Shown here: piece by piece, positions 1 through 8,177 of the stretch
How the letters are laid out: every line of letters starts with the position of its first letter
How positions within the stretch are numbered: the stretch's first letter is position 1
Source of the DNA: Streptomyces sp. 549
Lineage (GTDB): Bacteria; Actinomycetota; Actinomycetes; Streptomycetales; Streptomycetaceae
Direction of reading: 5' to 3'
NCBI RefSeq assembly: GCF_030124175.1
Contig: NZ_JASKMT010000003.1
Coordinates: forward strand, 186,001-250,000
DNA length: 64,000 nt
Notes under the pieces: generated by a model
The model's database searches: none
Seen by the model: the letters and a program-made list of their open reading frames with translations, nothing else
Told to the model about the DNA's origin: nothing
Position numbers and translations under genes: made by a program

Positions 1-1956
1 GCTCAGCCCCTCGGTGTCGAGCAGCCCTACGGCCTGATGGGCGGCGTCGAGGTCGCCGCGCATCGCGGCGGCCCCGTCGGCGTCCAGCCCGGCGCAGGCG
101 GGCGGCAGGCCGACGCAGACCCGCTCGGCCAGCCCTTCGGCGACCTCGCGCAGCGCGACGGCGTCGGTGCCCCGTACGTCGCCGTACCGCGCGGAGCGCA
201 CCAGGGCGGGCAGGGCCTGGGCGAGGTGGCCGACGTCGGCGTCCAGCGCGGCCCGGTCGGCGAGCACCCGCATGACCACCGGCAGGGCGTCGCCGAGCCC
301 GGCGAGCAGGCAGCGTTCGGCGAGCGCGGTGACGTCGGCGAGCGCGCCGGCCTCCGTCGCCAGGGCCTCGGCCCTGGCGGTGGCGGCGCCCTCGACCGTG
401 GTCCCCCAGACGCCCGCTTCGGCGATCCGTACGGACAGTTCCGGCTGCCAGCGCAGGGACCAGCTCTCCCGGAAGGTTCCGGTACCGCCCCGGGCGCGGA
501 CCGGTTCGCCCCACTCGACGCCGAGCAGTCGCAGCCGGTGCAGGAGCCGGCTGCGGGCCGCGTCGGTGCTGTTGCGCAGGTCCAGTTCGAGTGTGCGCTC
601 GTGGGCCTCCGGCTTGAGACGCAGCGAGCGGTGCAGCCGGTCGAGGTCGCGTTGCAGCGGGACGGCCGGGGCGTCCGGCGGGACCTCCCCGAGCACGTCG
701 CCGACGATCAGCCGGTCCCTGATCAGCTCGTACGGCACGTCGGAGCCCTCGCAGAGCACGGCCCGGACGGCGTCCGAGGTCTCGCTCAGCCCGGCGAGGG
801 GCCGTCCGCGCATGGCGGCCAGCGCCTCCGCCAGCCGCACCGCCTCGATGACGTGCGCCGACGAGACGGGCAGGTCCTCCTCCCGCAGCAGGGCCGCCAC
901 CTTGGTCATCCACCGGGTGACGGGCCGGTCGGCGGCGGTGAAGAGGTGCCCGTACCAGCCGGGCGACTCGATGCCCGCGCCGTAGCCGCTGTGGCGGGAC
1001 AGCCGGCGGTGCGTCCAGGGCACCCACGAGATCTCCGCCCGCACCTTGGGCAGCCCCTTCAGGAGCTGCCGGTCGGCGGTGACGGCCCGCCGTTCGCGCA
1101 GCGCGGGCACGTGCCAGGCACCGCACACCACCGCGACCCGGTCCGCGCCGAACTCGCGCACTGCCTCCCGCAGGCGCAACCGCATGTGCGCCTCGCGCAC
1201 GTCGTCGCGGTGGTCGCGGGAGTCGCCGGTCTCCGGAGCGCCGGGGGCAGCGGCGGCGCCCGGGGCCGGGCTGTGCACCTGCCGCAGTGCCGTCATGGCC
1301 TCCTCCAGTGCCCGGAACGCACCGAGCGCTCCGGCCGCCGCGGCCGTCCCGGCGGCGGCGCCGGTCGCGCCCTCCCCCACCGGGCCGTCGGTCGTGCCGC
1401 GGTGCTCGACGACGTCCTCCCACCAGCGCTCGGGATCGTCGTGGCCGGCCGTCTCGGCGAGCACCGCCAGCGGGTCGATGCGCACGGCCCGGCCGCGCGT
1501 GGCCTCCTGCCGCGGGGCCTCCTGCTCCGAAGCCTCAGGTCGCGGGCCCTCCTGCCCCGGTTCTTCCAGCCCCGGTTCTTCCGGCCCCGGCCCGGCGGGC
1601 GTGGCCGACTCGCCGGCCGGGTCGTCGCTCATCGCCAGGCTGTGGGCGGCCGGGAGGTCGATGAAACGGACGGGCACGCCGCGTTCGACGGCCCAGCGCA
1701 GGGCGACCCACTCCGGTGAGAACGCCGCAAGCGGCCAGAACGCCGCCCGGCCCGGCTCGTCACCGCCGGCGTGCGCCAGCAGCGCCACGGGGGGCCGCAT
1801 GCGGGCGTCTCCGGCGAGGTGCAGCACCGGATCGGCCTCCGGCGGGCCCTCGACCAGCAGCACGGCGGGCTCGGTGGCGCGGAGTGCGGCGAGCACGGCC
1901 CGGGCAGAGCCCGGACCGTGGTGGCGCACCCCCATCAGCAGCGGCCCGGCAGTCAC
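1..1956 (-). CDS. DUF5682 family protein, C-terminus cut by window edge
   Basis: The frame is open from a GTG start to the left edge, giving at least 652 residues without a stop. The N-terminus carries the GVRHHGPGSA motif, typical of DUF5682 proteins, followed by a VEGPPEADP segment. A CGAWHVPAL motif lies near the middle, and a Pro/Glu-rich linker with GPEEPGLEEPGQEGP-like repeats sits around residues 115-145. The biochemical role of DUF5682 is unknown. Its start overlaps the stop of the upstream AAA ATPase gene in a GTGA arrangement, so the two are translationally coupled. In related loci the family sits with a MoxR ATPase, a SWIM protein and a VWA-domain protein; the last would lie beyond the left edge. 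Family call is firm from the N-terminal motif and context; function is not known. Confidence 0.85.
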   Translation of the reverse strand, partial: MTAGPLLMGVRHHGPGSARAVLAALRATEPAVLLVEGPPEADPVLHLAGDARMRPPVALLAHAGGDEPGRAAFWPLAAFSPEWVALRWAVERGVPVRFIDLPAAHSLAMSDDPAGESATPAGPGPEEPGLEEPGQEGPRPEASEQEAPRQEATRGRAVRIDPLAVLAETAGHDDPERWWEDVVEHRGTTDGPVGEGATGAAAGTAAAAGALGAFRALEEAMTALRQVHSPAPGAAAAPGAPETGDSRDHRDDVREAHMRLRLREAVREFGADRVAVVCGAWHVPALRERRAVTADRQLLKGLPKVRAEISWVPWTHRRLSRHSGYGAGIESPGWYGHLFTAADRPVTRWMTKVAALLREEDLPVSSAHVIEAVRLAEALAAMRGRPLAGLSETSDAVRAVLCEGSDVPYELIRDRLIVGDVLGEVPPDAPAVPLQRDLDRLHRSLRLKPEAHERTLELDLRNSTDAARSRLLHRLRLLGVEWGEPVRARGGTGTFRESWSLRWQPELSVRIAEAGVWGTTVEGAATARAEALATEAGALADVTALAERCLLAGLGDALPVVMRVLADRAALDADVGHLAQALPALVRSARYGDVRGTDAVALREVAEGLAERVCVGLPPACAGLDADGAAAMRGDLDAAHQAVGLLDTEGLS

Positions 1957-3053
1957 GCGCCGACCTCGCGGCAGGCCCGGTAGAGGTCCTGCCAGCCCTC
2001 GCGCTCACGCACGACCGTCTCCAGGTACTCCTGCCAGGCGACCTGGTCCGTGGACGGGTCCCGGACCACGGCCCCGTGCACTCCGGCGGCGACGTCCGAG
2101 GCCCGCAGCACGCCGTCACCGAAGTGGGCGGCGAGCGCCAGCCCGCCGGTGACGACCGAGATCGCCTCGGCGGTGGACAGGGTGCCGGAAGGGGTCTTGA
2201 TCCGGGTGCGGCCGTCGGCGGTGACGCCGCCGCGCAGTTCGCGGAAGACCGTGACCACCCGCCGGATCTCGTCGATACCCTGGGCGGTTCCGGGCAGGTC
2301 CAGCGACCGGCCGATCTGCTCGACGCGGCGCGAGACGATGTCCACCTCGGCCTCCTCGGTGGCCGGCATCGGCAGCACGACGGTGTTGAAGCGCCTGCGC
2401 AGTGCGCTGGACAACTCGTTGACCCCGCGGTCGCGGTCGTTGGCGGTGGCGATGAGGTTGAAGCCGCGCACGGCCTGCACCTCGCTGCCCAGCTCCGGGA
2501 TGGGCAGCGTCTTCTCCGACAGCACGGTGATGAGGCTGTCCTGCACGTCGGCCGGGATGCGCGTCAACTCCTCGACCCGGGCCGTCATGCCGTCGGCCAT
2601 GGCCCGCATCACCGGGCTGGGCACCAGCGCCTCGCGGCTGGGGCCGTGCGCGAGGAGTTGCGCGTAGTTCCAGCCGTAGCGCACGGCCTCCTCGGAGGTG
2701 CCCGCGGTGCCCTGGACGAGCAGGGTGGAGTCACCGCTGACTGCGGCGGCCAGATGCTCCGACACCCATGTCTTCGCGGTGCCGGGCACGCCGAGCAGCA
2801 GCAGCGCCCGGTCGGTGGCGAGCGTGGTGACGGCGACCTCCACGATGCGCCTCGGGCCCACGTACTTCGGGGAGATGACCGTGCCGTCGGGCAGGGTGCC
2901 GCCGAGCAGGTACAGGGCCACGGCCCACGGCGAGAGCCGCCAGCGCTCCGGGCGCGGCCGGTCGTCGGCCGCCGCCAGCGCGGCGAGTTCGTCGGCGAAC
3001 GCCTGCTCGGCGTGCGGTCGCAGGGCTGCCGACTCGTTCTGGGTGACGCTCAC
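1953..3053 (-). CDS. MoxR-type AAA+ ATPase
   Basis: A 366-residue AAA+ ATPase. Walker A is GVPGTAKT at about residues 88-95, and the sensor-1 strand reads IATANDRD, followed by an SALRRRF arginine-rich segment, as in MoxR/YehL-like ATPases. The chosen GTG start (VSVTQNE) is preceded by a GAGGGGGAG Shine-Dalgarno; an ATG 72 bases upstream lacks one. MoxR ATPases generally act as chaperone-like remodellers, often with a VWA-domain partner for metal or cofactor insertion or complex assembly. Here it is co-translated with a DUF5682 protein (four-base overlap) and lies divergent from SWIM and DUF5691 genes. The substrate is unknown. The ATPase assignment is seen directly; the remodelling role is inferred from the family. 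Confidence 0.9.
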   Translation of the reverse strand: MSVTQNESAALRPHAEQAFADELAALAAADDRPRPERWRLSPWAVALYLLGGTLPDGTVISPKYVGPRRIVEVAVTTLATDRALLLLGVPGTAKTWVSEHLAAAVSGDSTLLVQGTAGTSEEAVRYGWNYAQLLAHGPSREALVPSPVMRAMADGMTARVEELTRIPADVQDSLITVLSEKTLPIPELGSEVQAVRGFNLIATANDRDRGVNELSSALRRRFNTVVLPMPATEEAEVDIVSRRVEQIGRSLDLPGTAQGIDEIRRVVTVFRELRGGVTADGRTRIKTPSGTLSTAEAISVVTGGLALAAHFGDGVLRASDVAAGVHGAVVRDPSTDQVAWQEYLETVVREREGWQDLYRACREVGA

Positions 3054-3247
3054 AACTCCCCCTCGTCCTCCGGTGAGGCCCGGTGGTCCGGTACTGGTTC
3101 CCAGCCTGCACCCGCCCTCTGACAATCGCCGCGACCTGGGACTTCGTCAGATCACAGGCCCGCGGGGCGAGTCGGGGCGGTCATCGGACGACGCACGGCG
3201 TCTGCTTACGGGTCCCGGTGTCAGTGGTCGGTCGTACGGTCGTTCCC

Positions 3248-4594
3248 ATGACTGGAGACCAGGTCCGCTGGACGGCGGAACAGGTGCTGGCCCTCGCGCC
3301 CGACGCCGCGTCGCGCAAGGCCGGCGGCAAGCTGTCCGGGCCCGCGCCCTGGTCGGGCACGGGCACCGGCGGCGGGGCCGTGTGGGGGCTGTGCAAGGGC
3401 AGCGGCAGCACGCCGTACCGCACGGTGGTGGACGTCGACGACCCCGCGTACAAGTGCAGTTGCCCCAGCCGCAAGTTCCCCTGCAAGCACGCCCTGGGCC
3501 TGCTGCTGCTGTGGGCGGCGGGCCCGCAGGCGGTGGCGCCGGGCACGGAACCACCGCCGGAGTGGGCCGGGACGTGGATCACCGGCCGCCGCACCCGGCC
3601 GCCGCAGGGGGCCGCCCGCCCGGCCACCGCGGCACCGGCCGACCCGGCCGCCGCACGGCGGCGCACCGAGCGGCGCCTCGCCCGGATCACTGCGGGCGCG
3701 ACGGAGTTGGAGGAACGGTTGAACGACCTGCTGCGCGGCGGCATCGCCGGTGCGGACCGCGCCGGCTACGGCGCCTGGGACGAGACGGCGGCCCGGATGG
3801 TGGACGCCCAGGCACCCGGCCTCGCCGGGCGCATCAGGGAGCTGGCCGCGATACCGGCGTCCGGCGCCGGCTGGCCGGGCCGGCTGCTGGAGGAGTGCGC
3901 CCTGCTGCACCTGCTCGACCAGGGGTTCCTGGGGCTCGACGGGCTGCCCGAGCCGCTGGCCGCCACGGTGCGCGCGCAGGTCGGGCTGACGGTCGACACC
4001 GCGGGGCTGCTCGCCGACCGGGAGGCGCTGCTGCGCGACGAGTGGCTGGTCGTCGGCCGGTCCGACACCGATGAGGGCCGCCTGGCGGTACGGCGGCTCT
4101 GGCTGCACGGCACCCGCTCGGCCCGGTTCGCCCTGCTGCTGTCCTTCGGTCCCGCCGGGCGGTCCCCCGAGACGGCGCTGCCGGTCGGCAGCACACTCGA
4201 CGCCGAGCTGGCGTTCTACCCGGGCGCCGAGCAGGTGCGTGCCGCGCTGGGCGAGCGCCACGGCTCCTCCCCCGCCGGGCCCGTACCGCCGGGGACGGAC
4301 GTGGGCACGGCGCTCGCCGCCTACGGTGCGGTGCTGGCGTCGGACCCATGGGCGGACGACCGCCCGACCGTGCTGTCCGGGGTGGTGCCGGTCCCCGACG
4401 GCGCGGAGGGCAGGTGGCAGCTGGCCGACGCCGACGGCACGGCGGCACTGCCGCTGGTCTGCGACGCTCGGTCCGCCCTGTGGCGGCTGGCAGCGGTCTC
4501 CGGCGGCGGGCCGGTCACGGTGTTCGGTACCTGCGGGCACCGCGGGTTCGTACCGCACACCGTCTGGTCCGGCTCCCAGGCGGTGGCGCTGTGA
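3248..4594 (+). CDS. SWIM zinc-finger family protein
   Basis: A 448-residue protein with a SWIM zinc finger near the N-terminus: C70-x-C72-x6-C79-x-H81. The rest is Ala/Arg/Leu-rich with no recognised catalytic motif. SWIM domains are proposed to bind zinc and mediate DNA or protein contacts; the partner here is unknown. The ATG chosen follows a -10-like TACGGT by seven bases with no Shine-Dalgarno, which suggests a leaderless transcript; an in-frame start 165 bases upstream would reach into the divergent promoter region. It is divergent from the MoxR/DUF5682 pair and overlaps the DUF5691 start by four bases (GTGA), so it is translationally coupled to it. Resembles the YehQ-type component of yeh-like loci. 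Confidence 0.88.
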   Translation: MTGDQVRWTAEQVLALAPDAASRKAGGKLSGPAPWSGTGTGGGAVWGLCKGSGSTPYRTVVDVDDPAYKCSCPSRKFPCKHALGLLLLWAAGPQAVAPGTEPPPEWAGTWITGRRTRPPQGAARPATAAPADPAAARRRTERRLARITAGATELEERLNDLLRGGIAGADRAGYGAWDETAARMVDAQAPGLAGRIRELAAIPASGAGWPGRLLEECALLHLLDQGFLGLDGLPEPLAATVRAQVGLTVDTAGLLADREALLRDEWLVVGRSDTDEGRLAVRRLWLHGTRSARFALLLSFGPAGRSPETALPVGSTLDAELAFYPGAEQVRAALGERHGSSPAGPVPPGTDVGTALAAYGAVLASDPWADDRPTVLSGVVPVPDGAEGRWQLADADGTAALPLVCDARSALWRLAAVSGGGPVTVFGTCGHRGFVPHTVWSGSQAVAL

Positions 4595-6468
4595 CGTCCG
4601 GGACTTCCACGACGGCCCCGACAGCCCGGGCGGCTGCGGCAGGCGCGGCGGGTGCGACAGGCGCGGCGGCGGCGAGGGCTGCGACGGCGCAGGCGACAGT
4701 GACTGACGCGGAGGTGGCGTCCATGACGGGCTACGCGGCGGTGGGCGACCCGGCGGACAACCCGACGGGCGACCGCCCAGGCCGGGAGGCCGCCCGCTCG
4801 GAGGCGGCAGCCCCAGACGCCGATGGCCAGGCGGGCGCCCGCAGCCAGCCGGAGGCAGGCGGGCAGGCTGAACAACCCGGCGGCCAGCCGGTGGCCGGCG
4901 AATCGGCGGCCACCGGCTGGGAGGAGCTGGTCACGGCCGCGTTGCTCGGCGCCGAGCGCCGCCCCCCGCCCGGCGGCTCGACCACCGCCCTGCTGGACCT
5001 CGCGGCGGTGGCGACCGTGCGCCGACGGGCCGGGTTGCTGCCCGCGAGGGCGGCGGCACTGCCCGCCCCGGCACCCGACGACCCGCGGCCCGCGCTGCCG
5101 GCTGCCGCGGGGCGCCGGCTCTCCCTGCTGCTCGCCGGGCGGACGGAGGGGGCCGGCAGCGGTGGCCGGCGCGGCAGCACACCGGATCTCGGCGAGCTGC
5201 TGCCGCAGTGGCTGGCGGCGGCCAACGGCCACGGCTACCGGCCGCCGCCCGCGCTGCTGCCCACCTTGCTGGACGCGGCGCGCGCCCGCACCGATCTGCG
5301 CGCGGCGGTCCTGGAGTTCGCCGGGCCGCGCGCCCGGTGGCTGGCGGCCCTCAACCCGGAGTGGAGGTTCGCCCTGCGCAGCAGCGCGGGCCGGGTCCCG
5401 GCCCTGCCGCACGAGGCGGAGGCGCAGGGCCGCCTGTGGACGGAGGGCCTGTTCGCCGAACGGGTGGCGTTGCTGGCCGCGGTCCGTCGCCGCGACCCGG
5501 ACGCAGGGCGCCGGCTGCTGGAGAGCACCTGGTCCACCGAGCGGGCCGAGGACCGCCTGATGTTCCTCGACTCGCTGCGGGAGCAGCTGGGCGCGGCCGA
5601 CGAGCCGTTCCTGGAGCAGGCGCTCGGCGACCGCAGCCGGACGGTCCGGGCCACCGCCGCCGAGCTGCTGTCGGCCCTGCCGCAGTCGGCACTCGCCGCC
5701 CGCATGTCGCAGCGGGCCCGCTCCTGCGTCAGTGCGGACCGCACGGGGCTGACCGCCCGGCCCGGCCTCGTAGTGGAGGCGCCGCACGAGTGCGACGCCG
5801 GTATGCAGCGGGACGGTGTGGTGCCCAAGCCGCCCGCGGGGCGGGGCGAGCGGTCGTGGTGGCTGAGCCAGGTGGTGGAGGCGGCCCCGCTCGGCGACTG
5901 GTCAGCGCATCTGGGCGGCCGGAGTCCCGCCGAGATCGTGGCGCTGCGGGTGGCGGACGACTGGCAGGCCGACCTGCACGCCGCCTGGGCGCGCGCCGCG
6001 GTCCGCCAGCGCGACGTCGCCTGGGCGCGGGCGCTGACAGGCAAGCCGTCCGCGTCGGCTGCGGACACCCCCGGAGACTCGGCCCGCCTGCTGGCCGTGC
6101 TGCCGGAGGCGGACCGGGCGGACTGGGCGGCGGAGTTCGTGGCGGCCCACGGCCTGTCGGAGGCGTTCCGCGTCCTGGGCACCTGCTCGGTTCCCTGGTC
6201 GGAGCAGCTGGGCCGGGCGGTGGTGGACGCGTTGGAGATCGCGCGGGACGCGGGCAGCTACCCGTGGAGCTTCAGCGGTGTGCTCGGCCTGGCCGAGCGC
6301 TCGCTCGACCCGCGGCACGCCGACCGCCTGATACCGCTGGCGGCGCATCCGGACGAGTCGGAGGCCGGCGCGCCGGGGGCCGGCGGCTACTGGGCGGAGT
6401 CGTTCCAGCGGCTCGTGGCCACTCTGCACACCCGCGCGGCGATGCTCGACGAGCTGGCCGACACCTGA
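4591..6468 (+). CDS. DUF5691 family protein
   Basis: A 625-residue protein recognised as DUF5691 mainly from its WEELVTAALLGAERR start-of-domain motif (about residues 110-124) and from its position next to a SWIM protein. The first 100 residues are low-complexity Ala/Gly/Thr-rich and contain no domain. The remainder is helical and Leu/Arg-rich, with a HEAT-like look around DPDAGRRLLESTW and DRSRTVRATAAELL; those repeats are my inference from the pattern. The GTG start overlaps the stop of the SWIM gene by four bases. No enzymatic motif is visible. It probably forms a complex with the SWIM protein and the divergent ATPase module. Ends convergent with the mutase small-subunit gene. Confidence 0.8.
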   Translation: MTSGTSTTAPTARAAAAGAAGATGAAAARAATAQATVTDAEVASMTGYAAVGDPADNPTGDRPGREAARSEAAAPDADGQAGARSQPEAGGQAEQPGGQPVAGESAATGWEELVTAALLGAERRPPPGGSTTALLDLAAVATVRRRAGLLPARAAALPAPAPDDPRPALPAAAGRRLSLLLAGRTEGAGSGGRRGSTPDLGELLPQWLAAANGHGYRPPPALLPTLLDAARARTDLRAAVLEFAGPRARWLAALNPEWRFALRSSAGRVPALPHEAEAQGRLWTEGLFAERVALLAAVRRRDPDAGRRLLESTWSTERAEDRLMFLDSLREQLGAADEPFLEQALGDRSRTVRATAAELLSALPQSALAARMSQRARSCVSADRTGLTARPGLVVEAPHECDAGMQRDGVVPKPPAGRGERSWWLSQVVEAAPLGDWSAHLGGRSPAEIVALRVADDWQADLHAAWARAAVRQRDVAWARALTGKPSASAADTPGDSARLLAVLPEADRADWAAEFVAAHGLSEAFRVLGTCSVPWSEQLGRAVVDALEIARDAGSYPWSFSGVLGLAERSLDPRHADRLIPLAAHPDESEAGAPGAGGYWAESFQRLVATLHTRAAMLDELADT

Positions 6469-6477
6469 GCGCCCTGA

Positions 6478-6508
6478 GGGCAGGGTCTTGGGCAGGGTCT
6501 TGGGCAGG
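6478..6508. repeat. 12-bp tandem repeat at convergent gene ends
   Basis: Two complete copies and one partial copy of GGGCAGGGTCTT lie between the DUF5691 stop and the convergent mutase gene. They are flanked by a short inverted pair, CCTGAGG and CCTCAGG, which could form a weak terminator stem. Function is not established; slipped-strand expansion is the simplest origin. Confidence 0.6.
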
Positions 6509-6511
6509 ACC

Positions 6512-6922
6512 TCAGGCGGACACAGAACGCACGTGGGTGCGGACCCACTCGACGATCTCGGTGGTGGGGGCGCCGGGGGTGAAGATCTCGGCGACGCCGC
6601 GGGCCTTCAGCGGGGCGATGTCGTCCTCGGGGATGATGCCGCCGCCGAACACCTTGATGTCCTCCGCCTCGCGCTCCCGCAGCAGGTCGAGGACCTTGGC
6701 GAAGAGGGTGTTGTGCGCGCCGGAGAGGATCGACATGCCGATCGCGTCGGCGTCCTCCTGGATCGCGGTGTCCACGATCTGCTCGGGCGTCTGGTGCAGG
6801 CCGGTGTAGATGACCTCCATGCCCGCGTCACGGAGGGCGCGGGCGATGACCTTCGCCCCGCGGTCGTGGCCGTCGAGCCCCGGCTTGGCGACCACCACGC
6901 GGATCGGACCCGACACACCCAT
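6512..6922 (-). CDS. icmB: Isobutyryl-CoA mutase small (B12-binding) subunit
   Basis: A 136-residue cobalamin-binding protein. The base-off B12 motif DxHxxG is present as D17-G-H19-D-R-G22, followed by the GMSILSGAH and VFGGGIIP strands of the B12-binding Rossmann fold. Length and sequence match the small subunit of isobutyryl-CoA mutase (IcmB), which pairs with a separately encoded large subunit (IcmA) to interconvert isobutyryl-CoA and n-butyryl-CoA in the cytoplasm. That feeds valine catabolism into acyl-CoA and polyketide precursors. No icmA lies in the window, consistent with unlinked icmA and icmB in streptomycetes. The ATG used has a GGAGG eight bases upstream. A small subunit of another acyl-CoA mutase is the main alternative. 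Confidence 0.82.
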   Translation of the reverse strand: MGVSGPIRVVVAKPGLDGHDRGAKVIARALRDAGMEVIYTGLHQTPEQIVDTAIQEDADAIGMSILSGAHNTLFAKVLDLLREREAEDIKVFGGGIIPEDDIAPLKARGVAEIFTPGAPTTEIVEWVRTHVRSVSA

Positions 6923-7194
6923 CACTGCCTCCATCGACGTTGACTGCGGCGCCGGCTCCGCTGCTGGGTGCCGGTGTGAACGAACGTTATCCCCCAGCAT
7001 CCCGTACCCGATCGTTTTGAGGTGCGGGGGGAGGGGGAAATCACACAGTGGGACAACTTCATCATCATGCGCCGCCCACACGGCGCAGACCAGTCACCGC
7101 GACGGCCCCGTTCGGCCGGAGCGGGGAGCCGCGACAAGGTCGCCGCCCCGGTAGGCCGCTGGCGGCGTACCGGGCGGCCCCCGGGGGTCAGCAG

Positions 7195-7971
7195 ATGGAT
7201 CAGGCCTCACCGAAACTGACCGCGCTGTGTGCAACCGCCCTGGAGGCGGTGGCGCTGGCGGGGCGCCTGGTCATGTACCCGTCCGGGCTGTGGCAGGAGG
7301 CCCCCGCTCCCCGGGCACCCTCCGACATCCCCGGGCCGCGTCCGGTGCTGCTGCTGCACGGCTTCGTCGACAACCGGTCCGTCTTCGCCCTGCTGCGCCG
7401 CTCGCTCGCCCGCAACGGCTGGCAGCAGGTCGTCTGCCTCAACTACTCCCCTCTCACCTGCGACGTACGTACGGCTGCCGAGTCGCTGGGCCGCAGCATC
7501 GAGGAGCTCTGCGCGGTCACCGGCCACCAGCAGGTGGACGTGGTCGGACACAGTCTCGGAGGGTTGATCGCCCGCTACTACGCGCAGCGACTGGCGGGCG
7601 ACACGCGCGTACACACACTTGTGACCCTCGGCACTCCGCATTCCGGGACCAGCGCGGCGGCGCCGCTCTCGGTGCACCCCATCGTGCGGCAGATGCGGCC
7701 CGGGTCGGAACTGATCGAGGAACTCGCCGCACCCGCCCCTGGTTGCGCGACCCGGTTCGTCAGCTTCTGGAGCGACGTGGACCGGGTGATGGCACCTGTG
7801 CTGACAGCCCGGCTCGACCATCCCGACCTGCTGGTTCGCACCGTCCGGGTTCAGGGCGTCGGGCACCTCGCCATGCCCGCCCACTGGGCCGTCGCGGCCC
7901 GGGTCCGGCAGGAGTTGCAGGAGGCGCTGCCGGGTGTGCCGAAAGCCGGACCGGCGTACGGGATCGCGTGA
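7195..7971 (+). CDS. Triacylglycerol lipase / alpha-beta hydrolase
   Basis: A 258-residue alpha/beta hydrolase. The oxyanion-hole LLLHGF motif is at about 52-57, the nucleophile elbow GHSLGG puts Ser at 120, an acidic residue lies in SDVDRV near 192-194, and the catalytic His is in GVGHLAM at 222. LGTPHSG at about 143-149 is characteristic of bacterial triacylglycerol lipases. No clear cleavable signal peptide is visible, although residues 8-27 are moderately hydrophobic. The start chosen (MDQASPK) follows a G-rich stretch; an upstream ATG would add 49 Arg/Pro-rich residues with no domain. It sits between a mutase gene and a cell-wall peptidase gene, and substrate preference cannot be read from sequence. 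Confidence 0.85.
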   Translation: MDQASPKLTALCATALEAVALAGRLVMYPSGLWQEAPAPRAPSDIPGPRPVLLLHGFVDNRSVFALLRRSLARNGWQQVVCLNYSPLTCDVRTAAESLGRSIEELCAVTGHQQVDVVGHSLGGLIARYYAQRLAGDTRVHTLVTLGTPHSGTSAAAPLSVHPIVRQMRPGSELIEELAAPAPGCATRFVSFWSDVDRVMAPVLTARLDHPDLLVRTVRVQGVGHLAMPAHWAVAARVRQELQEALPGVPKAGPAYGIA

Positions 7972-8096
7972 TCCCGCGAGGGCCGAACGGCACCGGCAGC
8001 GTCGAACAGGGTGCGAACGGAGGCTCGACTACCGGCCGGTAGCCGCCGAAAGGCGGTCGATTGCCCTGGTTTCCCGGGGGTGAAACCTGCGGAAGA

Positions 8097-8126
8097 TTGT
8101 CGCCGCCGCTCGGCGCCGGGTACAGT
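8097..8126 (+). promoter_or_regulatory. Probable vegetative promoter of the M23 peptidase gene
   Basis: TTGTCG and TACAGT are separated by 18 bases, a good match to a HrdB-type promoter. Transcription would start about 45-50 bases before the GTG start. The position suggests a short leader with no room for a riboswitch. Confidence 0.5.
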
Positions 8127-8177
8127 CGCGGCACTGCTCTGGCAGCCCCTGTCTCCGAGGCGAAAGAGAAGTTGGTG

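Noticed and set aside
37-1719. A long open frame on the plus strand opposite the DUF5682 gene
   Set aside because: Its protein is low-complexity Gly/Arg/Pro with no family features; the minus strand encodes recognisable DUF5682 motifs. Such antisense frames are common in GC-rich DNA.
8060-8120. Possible ydaO-type c-di-AMP riboswitch before the M23 gene (GGGGGTGAAACC)
   Set aside because: Only this short string resembles the family and a good promoter (TTGTCG-N18-TACAGT) lies downstream of it, so it would not be transcribed. A covariance-model search would settle it.
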